Shown here: one piece after another, positions 1-4,969 of the stretch
How positions within the stretch are numbered: the first letter of the stretch is position 1
Layout: each line of letters opens with the position of its first letter
From: Actinomycetota bacterium
GTDB lineage: Bacteria; Actinomycetota; UBA4738; HRBIN12
Assembly: GCA_005885325.1 (NCBI GenBank)
Contig: VAYX01000187.1
Location: 1-7,205, forward strand
Direction of reading: 5' to 3'
DNA length: 7,205 bases
The notes under the pieces: generated by a model
The model's input: only the letters and a program-made list of their open reading frames with translations
Databases searched by the model: none
Told to the model about the DNA's origin: nothing
Program-made: the position numbers and the translations under genes

Positions 1-1218
1 CAGCCCGGCACGGGTGACTCGGGGGGGATGAACGTGTACATCCGGGCCGCCGCCGATTCGCTGGCGGCCCGAGGGGTCGATGTGGACGTCTTCACCCGAT
101 GCCAGGGGCGGGGCGGACCCGACGTCGAGGAGCTGCCCTCGGGGTCACGGATCATCCAGGTCAAGGCGGGCCCCTGTGCCCCGGTGGCCAAGGAGGAGCT
201 CCCCCGGTTCCTCCCCGAGTTCCTCGGCGGCCTCCTGGAGCGCCAGGAGTCCGAGTCAGCGCGCTACGACCTGGTCCATTCCCACTATTGGCTTTCGGGA
301 TGGGTGGGAAGGAGCACCAAGGAGATCTGGGGGGTCCCGCTGGTGGCCTCGTTCCACACCCTGGGGAGGGTGAAGAACTCCTCGCTGGCCCCGGGGGAGC
401 GCCCGGAGTCTCCGGTACGCCTGGCCGGGGAGGAGGCCGTCATCGGTGACGCCGACCGGATCGTGGCCGCGACCCCCTCCGAGGCGTCCCAGCTGGTCGG
501 GCTGTATGCGGCCGACCCGGGGCGCATCAGCCTGGTTCCGCCGGGAGTCGATCACCAGCTCTTCTTCCCCCGGCCCAAGGACCAGGCGAAGGCCCGGCTC
601 CACCTGGCTGGGGTTCGCCTGGTGCTGTTCGTCGGCCGGCTTCAGGCGCACAAGGGCCCGGACATCGCGATCCGCGTCCTGGCGGAGGCGGTGGCCCGCG
701 ACCCGGAGGGGACCGCCGACATGGTGCTCGCGGTGGTTGGAGGACCGAGCGGGGCCGGCCATGGCATCGAGGTGGTCAGGCTCATGGATCTTGCGGCCGC
801 GCTCGGGGTGGGTGAGCGGGTCATGTTCTTCCCGCCACAGCCGCAGAGCCGGCTGGCCGACTTCTACGCCGCCGCCGAAAGTGTCCTGGTCCCGTCGCGC
901 TCCGAGTCGTTCGGTCTGGTGGCGCTGGAGGCACAGGCGTGCGGGACGCCGCCGGTGGCCGCAGCCGTTGGCGGGCTGCGGTACGTCGTGGCCGACGGCG
1001 TGACCGGGTTCCTGGTGGAGGGCCACGACCCCGGCGACCACGCCGAGCGATTGCTCCAGCTCCTCCGCGACCCCCGGAGGGCAGCGCGGATGGGCCGGGC
1101 GGGGGTGGCCATGTCCCTCCGGTTCTCCTGGGACTCCACCGCGGAGGAGATCCTGTCGGTGTACCGGGAGGTGCTGGAGGGGCGACTCGCCACCGGCCGC
1201 AGCGCCGGGGGCGCGTAG
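1..1218 (+). CDS. mshA: D-inositol-3-phosphate glycosyltransferase (MshA-like), 5' partial
   Basis: GT-B fold, family GT4 glycosyltransferase. MshA transfers N-acetylglucosamine from UDP-GlcNAc to inositol-3-phosphate, the first step of mycothiol synthesis in the actinobacterial cytoplasm. The reading frame is open from base 1 and the first codons read QPGTGDSGGMNVY, the typical MshA N-terminal glycine-rich loop. The ATG at 28 is therefore internal and the true start lies upstream of the window. Further motifs are HSHYWLSG and ASFHT in the N-terminal domain, VPPGVD, FVGRLQAHKG (phosphate-binding Arg and Lys), and SRSESFGLVALE with the E-x7-E pair at window codons 302 and 310. The visible part is 405 codons; the family is usually about 410-480 residues, so only a short N-terminal piece is missing. 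Other GT4 enzymes share the C-terminal motifs, but the N-terminal loop favours MshA. Confidence 0.85.
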   Translation, partial: QPGTGDSGGMNVYIRAAADSLAARGVDVDVFTRCQGRGGPDVEELPSGSRIIQVKAGPCAPVAKEELPRFLPEFLGGLLERQESESARYDLVHSHYWLSGWVGRSTKEIWGVPLVASFHTLGRVKNSSLAPGERPESPVRLAGEEAVIGDADRIVAATPSEASQLVGLYAADPGRISLVPPGVDHQLFFPRPKDQAKARLHLAGVRLVLFVGRLQAHKGPDIAIRVLAEAVARDPEGTADMVLAVVGGPSGAGHGIEVVRLMDLAAALGVGERVMFFPPQPQSRLADFYAAAESVLVPSRSESFGLVALEAQACGTPPVAAAVGGLRYVVADGVTGFLVEGHDPGDHAERLLQLLRDPRRAARMGRAGVAMSLRFSWDSTAEEILSVYREVLEGRLATGRSAGGA

Positions 1219-1234
1219 CCGGAGGGGCGGGCAC

Positions 1235-1777
1235 ATGATCAGGGGACGGGCCGTGACCCTCCGGCCGGTCGAGGAGCGGGATCACCCGCTCATCCACCAG
1301 TGGCAGAACCAGCCCGAGGTCTGGTGGTGGATGGACTATGAGCGGCCCTTCTCGCTTCAGGACATCGCCGAATCCGAGGAACGCTCGCGCGCGGAGGGAC
1401 ACCCGTTCATCATCGAGGCCGAGGGGAGGCCCGTGGGCAAGATCGGGCTGAACCAGTTCCGGCGCCGCGATCGCATCTGTTCGCTGTACATCTACATCGG
1501 TGAGCCCGGCGCCTGGGGGAAGGGCTACGGCAAGGACGCCATCATGACCATGCTGTCGTACGCGTTCGACCGCCTGGATCTGCACATGGTGGAGCTGTGG
1601 TCGCTCGCGCCGAACGAGCGGGCGCTCCGCGCATACCGTGCATGCGGGTTCGCCGTCGACGCCACGCTCCGCGAGCGTTCGTTCAAGGACGGTGGGTTCG
1701 TCGACCGAGTCATCATGAGCGTTACGCGCGAGGAGTTCGATCGAACTCGGTTGCAGCGCAACGATTCCCAGGTCTAG
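1235..1777 (+). CDS. GNAT-family N-acetyltransferase, RimJ/RimL type
   Basis: A 180-residue single-domain acetyltransferase that would move an acetyl group from acetyl-CoA to an amine. The opening (VTLRPVEERDHPLIHQW) is the usual RimJ/RimL-type start. The acetyl-CoA pyrophosphate loop (motif A) is at about residues 88-103 with GAWGKGYGKDA, and motif B is at about 125-139 with APNERALRAYRACGF. The ATG has a GGAGGGG ribosome binding site at 1221-1227, 7 nt away, and lies 16 nt after the mshA-like stop, so the two are probably co-transcribed. MshD, the mycothiol acetyltransferase, is also a GNAT protein but is about 300 residues with two GNAT domains. This protein is too short and is more like amino-acid, antibiotic or ribosomal-protein acetyltransferases. 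The substrate cannot be told from sequence. Confidence 0.85.
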   Translation: MIRGRAVTLRPVEERDHPLIHQWQNQPEVWWWMDYERPFSLQDIAESEERSRAEGHPFIIEAEGRPVGKIGLNQFRRRDRICSLYIYIGEPGAWGKGYGKDAIMTMLSYAFDRLDLHMVELWSLAPNERALRAYRACGFAVDATLRERSFKDGGFVDRVIMSVTREEFDRTRLQRNDSQV

Positions 1778-1791
1778 GTCTTCTTCTTGTC

Positions 1792-1819
1792 AGACCGCAA
1801 GTCTCTTTGTCACTCTTTA
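1792..1819 (+). terminator. Weak candidate terminator after the acetyltransferase
   Basis: A 4-bp stem AGAC/GTCT (1792-1795 with 1801-1804) and a 5-nt loop are followed by a T-rich run (CTTTGTCACTCTTTA). The position, 14 nt after the stop, is right, but the stem is short. This stretch is clearly less GC-rich than the flanking genes. Confidence 0.25.
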
Positions 1820-1870
1820 TCACGATGCCGCTACCAGGGCATATGGCTCGTGACCTGCAGCTTCTTCCGC

Positions 1871-1899
1871 TTGACGGTGTATGGGGCCACCGATACATT
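1871..1899 (+). promoter_or_regulatory. Sigma70-type promoter driving the proline dehydrogenase leader
   Basis: TTGACG at 1871-1876 and TACATT at 1894-1899 are separated by exactly 17 nt. The -35 box matches the TTGACA consensus at 5 of 6 positions and the -10 box keeps TA...T. It lies in the least GC-rich part of the window. Transcription would start near 1906, leaving about 295 nt before the ATG at 2201. It is the best-looking promoter in the region, though not experimentally known. Confidence 0.6.
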
Positions 1900-1955
1900 T
1901 CGCCTCGCTCCGAGCAGCCGAAGTGGCTGAGTCAGGGAACCGAAGCGGGGAGCCC

Positions 1956-2014
1956 TGGGAAAGCCGTAAGGTTAACTGGGCGCACCTGGTCGTACGGTTG
2001 GGAAAGCCAACTGG
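1956..2014 (+). repeat. Duplicated motif TGGGAAAGCC...AACTGG in the leader
   Basis: TGGGAAAGCC is found at 1956-1965 and again at 1999-2008. Each copy is followed by AACTGG, after 8 nt in the first copy (1974-1979) and directly in the second (2009-2014). The first copy leads into the GUAA-capped hairpin; in the second copy GAAAG is the loop of the GTTGG/CCAAC hairpin. Confidence 0.5.
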
Positions 2015-2133
2015 CTGTGCGGGCGGGGAGGCTCGGGAGGCCCCAAAGCCCAACGAAAGGCGTCTACCGCTCGGAAACCGAGACAGTTGCAAGGGGTTGC
2101 TCGGAGCACCTGAGCCCGAGGGGCTGACGGTGG

Positions 2134-2153
2134 TTGGAGGCTCCGGCCTCCGA
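2134..2153 (+). other. UNCG-capped hairpin in the leader
   Basis: An uninterrupted 8-bp stem pairs 2134-2141 with 2146-2153 (TTGGAGGC with GCCTCCGA, including one U-G pair), closed by the stable tetraloop UCCG on a C-G pair. It is the strongest local hairpin in the intergenic region and sits about 47 nt before the proline dehydrogenase start. No T-run follows directly, so it is a structural RNA element rather than a simple terminator. Confidence 0.5.
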
Positions 2154-2195
2154 CGAGCCGAAGGTCCCTCGGGTTCTGTCTTTCTGTACGGTTCG
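2154..2195 (+). promoter_or_regulatory. Possible attenuator with two competing pairings before the start codon
   Basis: Two mutually exclusive pairings use the same bases. In one, CGAGCCG (2154-2160) pairs with CGGTTCG (2189-2195) over 7 bp including a wobble, ending 5 nt before the ATG. In the other, CCGA plus G (2158-2163) pairs with CTCGG (2168-2172), and is followed by a T-rich stretch (TTCTGTCTTTCT, 2174-2185) like a weak intrinsic terminator. Switching between these would suit control of readthrough into proline dehydrogenase. The terminator stem is short with a bulge, so this is only a candidate. Confidence 0.3.
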
Positions 2196-2200
2196 GCCCG

Positions 2201-3115
2201 ATGAATGCCCCGGTCCTTCGCCTTACCCAGGCCCGGTGGTTCCGGTGGCTGGCCACCCAGACGCCCCCGGGCCGGGCCCTCGCATCGCGGTTCGTGGCCG
2301 GCGAGCGCCTGGACGACGCCATCGAGGCCGCTCGATCCCTGGCCAAGAACGAGATCCGGGCGATGCTGGATCACCTGGGGGAGAACGTGACGGCCCCCGA
2401 ACAGGCCTCGGAGGCGGTCAACGCCTACGTGGGGGCCCTCGACCGGATCCGCGAGGAGGGCGACCTCGACTGCATGGTCTCCGTCAAGCTGTCGCAGCTC
2501 GGCCTGGACTTCTCCAGCGAGCTCTGCATCTCGCACATGGAGCGAGTGATGGCCGCGGCCTCGTCGGCCGGGTCGGTCGTGATGATCGACATGGAGAGCA
2601 GCGCCTACGTCGACCGGACCCTGGCCATCTTCCGCGACCTGCGAGCCCGCCACGATCGGCTCGGGCTCTGCCTTCAGTGTTCGCTGCGCCGAACCCAAGG
2701 CGATATCCGTGCCCTCCCCGCGGGCTCGATCATCCGGCTGGTGAAGGGGGCGTACCTGGAACCACCGGAGATCGCCCTCACGAGCCGGCGGGAGGTGGAT
2801 GCCGCCTTTGCCCGGTGCTTCGTCCGGCTGATCGACCTCGGCCACACCGTGCACGTCGCCACCCACGATCCGACGCTGATCGAGGGGACGAAGCGGTTCG
2901 TGCAACGCCGTGGCGTGCCCTGGTCTCGCCTGGAGTTCCAGATGTTGTTCGGGGTTCGGCGCGACCTTCAGCGCCGCCTGGCGCGGAGCGGGTACCCGGT
3001 CCGGGTGTACATCCCCTACGGCGCCGAATGGTATCCCTACCTGACAAGGCGTCTGGCCGAGCGACCTGCCAATATGTGGTTCTTCCTGTCGAACCTGGTG
3101 AGGAGAGGGAGATGA
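2201..3115 (+). CDS. Proline dehydrogenase, monofunctional (PutB/FadM type)
   Basis: An FAD-dependent enzyme of 304 residues that oxidises L-proline to P5C and passes electrons to the respiratory chain; length and sequence match the stand-alone bacterial type rather than bifunctional PutA. Visible motifs are SRFVAGE (about 29-35), LDHLGE (56-61), SVKLSQLGL (94-102), RLVKGAY (179-185), ATHD (220-223), FQML (246-249) and the proline-binding YxxRRxxE signature (Y280, R283, R284, E287) within a C-terminal RLAERPAN block. ATG 2201 is the only usual start codon after an in-frame stop at 2111, and the N-terminal length fits the family. There is no Shine-Dalgarno sequence, and a structured leader ends right at the ATG. 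TACGGT at 2187-2192 could instead be a -10 box for a leaderless transcript starting at the ATG. The P5C reductase gene follows 18 nt later. Confidence 0.93.
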   Translation: MNAPVLRLTQARWFRWLATQTPPGRALASRFVAGERLDDAIEAARSLAKNEIRAMLDHLGENVTAPEQASEAVNAYVGALDRIREEGDLDCMVSVKLSQLGLDFSSELCISHMERVMAAASSAGSVVMIDMESSAYVDRTLAIFRDLRARHDRLGLCLQCSLRRTQGDIRALPAGSIIRLVKGAYLEPPEIALTSRREVDAAFARCFVRLIDLGHTVHVATHDPTLIEGTKRFVQRRGVPWSRLEFQMLFGVRRDLQRRLARSGYPVRVYIPYGAEWYPYLTRRLAERPANMWFFLSNLVRRGR

Positions 3116-3133
3116 ATCGAAGAAGGACCGGGG

Positions 3134-3892
3134 ATGACTAGGCGCGTCGCGTTCCTCGGCGGGGGCAAGATGGGCGAGGCCCTGGTGTCCGGGCTGATCC
3201 GCTCGGGCGGGAGGAACCCCGACGAGATCATGGTCACGGCCCGTCGCGAGGAGCGCGTCCGCGAGCTGGCCGAACGAAACGGCGTGGCCGCCACCCTGTC
3301 CAACCCCGAGGCCGTGGAGTGGGCCGAGACCGTGGTCCTCGTCAGCTTCGCCGCCGGCGTCCGGACCTCGTTCGTGGAGAAGCATCTCGCTTCAGGTGTG
3401 CCGGTCGTCCGCGTCATGTCGAACGTCGCCGTGCTGGTGGATGAAGCGATGTCGGTGGTGTCGCCCGGATCCCACGCCGAGGACAAGCACGTCTCGGTGG
3501 CCGAGGAGCTCCTGGGGTACGTGGGGAGGGTGATCCGGCTTCCCGAGGTTCACCTCGACGCGATCACCGCCACCAGCGGCTCGGGTCCGGCCTACTTCTT
3601 CCTGCTGGCCGAGGCGATGATCGAGGCCTGCATCCTGCTCGGGCTGTCACGCGACGTGGCCACGGAGCTCATCATCCAGACCATGCTGGGCTCGGCCAAG
3701 ATGCTGCGCGACACGGGCAAACACCCCGTGGAGCTCCGGGAGATGGTGACCTCGCCCGGTGGCACGACCATCGCCGCCATCCGGCATCTGGAGGAGGCGG
3801 GCGTGCGGGCCGCCTTCCTGAACGCGATCGACGCCGCCCGCAAGCGGAGCGCCGAGCTCGCCCGTGGTGGCGAAGAGGAAGGGGACGCCTGA
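3134..3892 (+). CDS. proC: Pyrroline-5-carboxylate reductase with an internal in-frame gap
   Basis: P5C reductase normally reduces P5C to proline with NAD(P)H. The Rossmann loop GGGKMGEA (residues 9-16), the SGSGPAY motif (148-154) and TSPGGTT (206-212) identify the family. The ATG has AGAAGGA at 3121-3127, 6 nt upstream. The protein is 252 residues against a usual 265-280. The shortfall is at residues 69-71: the family runs ...VVLAVKPQ, then a helix and a strand, then VVS.AAG, whereas here VVL is followed directly by VSFAAG. About 20-25 residues, including the KPQ segment of the nucleotide-binding fold, are therefore absent without a frameshift. The usual MPNTP motif also reads MSNVA (95-99). 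The rest is intact and well coded. It may be altered, inactive, or the product of a local assembly error. Confidence 0.88.
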   Translation: MTRRVAFLGGGKMGEALVSGLIRSGGRNPDEIMVTARREERVRELAERNGVAATLSNPEAVEWAETVVLVSFAAGVRTSFVEKHLASGVPVVRVMSNVAVLVDEAMSVVSPGSHAEDKHVSVAEELLGYVGRVIRLPEVHLDAITATSGSGPAYFFLLAEAMIEACILLGLSRDVATELIIQTMLGSAKMLRDTGKHPVELREMVTSPGGTTIAAIRHLEEAGVRAAFLNAIDAARKRSAELARGGEEEGDA

Positions 3893-3894
3893 GC

Positions 3895-4011
3895 GTGGGG
3901 CGAGGGGCCAGGGCCAGGGTGCGCTGGGCGCACGACCGGGAACGCAGGAAGAAGGCCCGGGAGAAGCGCAAGGCCGCGGAGCTCGCCGCTTCCAGGAAGA
4001 AGAAGAAGTAG
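3895..4011 (+). CDS. Small, highly basic protein of unknown function
   Basis: This frame starts with GTG 2 nt after the P5C reductase stop, with GAGGAAGGGG (3875-3884) 10 nt before it. It encodes 38 residues: MGRGARARVRW, then AHDRERRKKAREKRK, ending in four lysines. Eighteen of 38 residues are Lys or Arg, with no acidic cluster and no membrane segment. The middle is likely one charged helix. This composition recalls very small ribosome- or RNA-associated proteins, such as the bTHX type, but I see no real match and do not assign one. A GTG at 3919, at the VRW segment, is an alternative start giving 30 residues. The tight spacing after proC favours a real gene over chance. Confidence 0.5.
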   Translation: MGRGARARVRWAHDRERRKKAREKRKAAELAASRKKKK

Positions 4012-4025
4012 TTCGGTCCCCGAAC
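3996..4025 (-). terminator. Hairpin between convergent genes, terminator for the minus-strand gene
   Basis: A perfect 6-bp inverted repeat, GTTCGG at 4011-4016 and CCGAAC at 4020-4025, has a 3-nt loop and fills the 15-nt gap between two convergent genes. Read on the minus strand the hairpin is followed by TACTTCTTCTTCTTCC, a pyrimidine, T-rich tail, as in an intrinsic terminator. On the plus strand no T-run follows, so it would serve the small ORF only weakly. The four AAG lysine codons of the small ORF supply the tail. Confidence 0.5.
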
Positions 4026-4026
4026 C

Positions 4027-4809
4027 TCAGCCCTGACGGGCGATCCGGTTGCGGAGGACGCCGATCCCCTCCGCCTCCAGCTCGATCTCGGCGCCGGGCC
4101 AGATCCGGTGGTCGAGCTGGGGGAACGACAGCGGGCTGGCGGCGAAGGCTTCCCCGGCCTCGAGGGCCTCCAGGCGCGAGGCCGCCCCGACCTCATCGAG
4201 CAGGTCGCGAGCGGTGCCGTTCAGGTTGCCCTTGGCCCACTCATCGCCGTCCACCCGCACGGTGACGAACACGGTCTGGGGGTCGATCTCGTCGGCCGTG
4301 AGGACGCAGGGTCCGATGGCCACCGGGAGCCCGTCGGGCCTGGGGGTGGGATCGCCGGAGCCGTCCCGGACCGCGAAGTCGCTCACCAGCGTGTAGCCGA
4401 ACACGGCTTCCTCGATCTCCCGCGAAGAGCCCGCGCCTCTCACACCCCGGCGAAGGATGGCCGCGATCCGAGGCTCGTACTCCAGCCACCCGGCACCTGT
4501 TGGCCACGGCACCTCGTCCCCGGGGCCCGCCACCCTGCGAACGCCCTCGGCCGAGTCGCGGCTTCGAAGGGACGTCGGGAGGATGGGCGGAAGCAGGCGT
4601 GCTCCTTTGACGACGAGGGCGGCTGCCTCGTCCCGTTCCAGGGCGGCCCGGGCGGCATCGAGCACCGTGCCCCCGTTGCTCGAAACCAGGGCTTCCATGC
4701 TGGTGGGGAAGGCCGGGTGCCCGACCAGGTCGGGCAGGTCGACCACCTCACCCTCAAGGAGCGCTCCCAGTCGCCGGTGCCCCCATCGGTCGAAGGTCAC
4801 GAGCCTCAA
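4027..4809 (-). CDS. Fumarylacetoacetate hydrolase-family protein
   Basis: A 260-residue protein of the FAH fold, whose members hydrolyse or decarboxylate 2-oxo or 1,3-dicarbonyl acids with a divalent metal. The metal site can be read as E110-x-E112 (in LEYEPRIA) and D144 (in FGYTLVSDFAVRDG). GPCVLTADEI (166-175), PGAEIELEAEGIG (238-250) and a final LRNRI are also typical. The TGTP-type motif usual before the C-terminal strand is replaced by FAASPLSF (222-229). The start is TTG: residues MRLVTFD match the usual N-terminus of the family, no ATG or GTG is suitably placed, and no clear ribosome binding site precedes it (GGAGG lies about 20 nt upstream). It is convergent with the proline set and divergent from the P5C dehydrogenase gene. 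The substrate is unknown; a link to proline use is only positional. Confidence 0.85.
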   Translation of the reverse strand: MRLVTFDRWGHRRLGALLEGEVVDLPDLVGHPAFPTSMEALVSSNGGTVLDAARAALERDEAAALVVKGARLLPPILPTSLRSRDSAEGVRRVAGPGDEVPWPTGAGWLEYEPRIAAILRRGVRGAGSSREIEEAVFGYTLVSDFAVRDGSGDPTPRPDGLPVAIGPCVLTADEIDPQTVFVTVRVDGDEWAKGNLNGTARDLLDEVGAASRLEALEAGEAFAASPLSFPQLDHRIWPGAEIELEAEGIGVLRNRIARQG

Positions 4810-4894
4810 AGGGAGGCCGATGATACGCCTCCGAAGGGGCCGTTTCTCGATATCCGCGGGCCGGTTCGATGCGCGCCGCCACCTCGTGCGCGAC

Positions 4895-4924
4895 TTGGGA
4901 CGGATCTGGCGCCGCAGCTACCAT
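4895..4924 (+). promoter_or_regulatory. Promoter for the P5C dehydrogenase-aminotransferase pair
   Basis: TTGGGA at 4895-4900 and TACCAT at 4919-4924 are separated by 18 nt. This predicts a start near 4931 and a leader of about 40 nt ending in a strong ribosome binding site. The remaining divergent region (4810-4894) must also hold the promoter for the minus-strand gene, but I see no clear one. Confidence 0.45.
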
Positions 4925-4929
4925 AGAGC

Positions 4930-4955
4930 GGTCGTTCGAGCGAGCTGTTTCGACC
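4930..4955. promoter_or_regulatory. Inverted repeat at the predicted transcription start of the P5C dehydrogenase gene
   Basis: GGTCG at 4930-4934 and CGACC at 4951-4955 flank a 16-nt spacer containing TTCGAGCGAGC, directly next to the ribosome binding site at 4956-4961. It could be an operator for a regulator of proline use or a short leader hairpin. Arms of 5 bp are common by chance in DNA of this GC content. Confidence 0.25.
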
Positions 4956-4961
4956 AGGAGG
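4956..4961 (+). promoter_or_regulatory. Ribosome binding site of P5C dehydrogenase
   Basis: A complete AGGAGG lies 8 nt before the ATG at 4970. It decides the start, because the same frame is open upstream back to 4457 across the opposite-strand gene and would otherwise suggest a protein about 170 residues too long. Confidence 0.75.
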
Positions 4962-4969
4962 CGTCTCCC

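Larger units (their letters stand above)
1906..2200 (+). ncRNA. Unclassified structured leader or small RNA upstream of proline dehydrogenase
   Basis: No convincing protein gene lies here; open frames through it have no family features and no ribosome binding site. The RNA would fold extensively: CAGCC/GGCTG (1915-1929), CAGGG/CCCTG (1933-1957), AGCC/GGTT closed by a GUAA GNRA tetraloop (1962-1973), GTTGG/CCAAC (1997-2011), a G/C-rich arm (2021-2051), CTCGG/CCGAG with an AAA loop (2070-2082), and an 8-bp stem capped by a UCCG tetraloop (2134-2153). A 10-nt motif (TGGGAAAGCC) occurs twice. A canonical promoter lies just upstream. I compared it by eye with c-di-AMP, cobalamin, glycine, TPP, SAM-IV and Moco riboswitches, RNase P RNA, tmRNA and group I/II introns and found no convincing match. 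It may be a cis-regulatory leader of proline dehydrogenase or a separate small RNA. The ends are estimates. Confidence 0.45.

Noticed and set aside
1911..1990. tRNA-like words (AGCCGAAGTGGCT resembles a Ser/Leu tRNA D arm).
   Set aside because: No matching acceptor stem, anticodon arm or TTCRANNC T-loop at suitable distances.
1906..2100. c-di-AMP (ydaO) or cobalamin riboswitch, suggested by GGGAACC, GCGGGGAGCC and GTTAACTGG.
   Set aside because: The short words are present, but not in the order of the known consensus. The hallmark 3' segment of ydaO and the B12 box of cobalamin riboswitches are missing. A covariance-model search would settle it.
2154..2200. Group II intron domain V-like ends (GAGCCG ... 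GTACGGTTC) just before the proline dehydrogenase ATG.
   Set aside because: The spacing between the two arms is 28 nt instead of about 19-22, the inner part does not form the distal helix with a GNRA loop, no domain VI or intron-encoded protein is seen, and the 5' end motif is missing.
1820..3385. Long open frame on the minus strand (521 codons) across proline dehydrogenase and its leader.
   Set aside because: It opposes clearly recognisable plus-strand enzymes, has a Pro/Gly/Arg/His-rich, low-identity composition and no motif; a typical high-GC shadow.
4457..4969. N-terminal extension of P5C dehydrogenase in the same open frame.
   Set aside because: It overlaps the hydrolase-family gene on the other strand, is Ser/Arg-rich without family similarity, and a perfect AGGAGG with an ATG at 4970 gives the usual family length.
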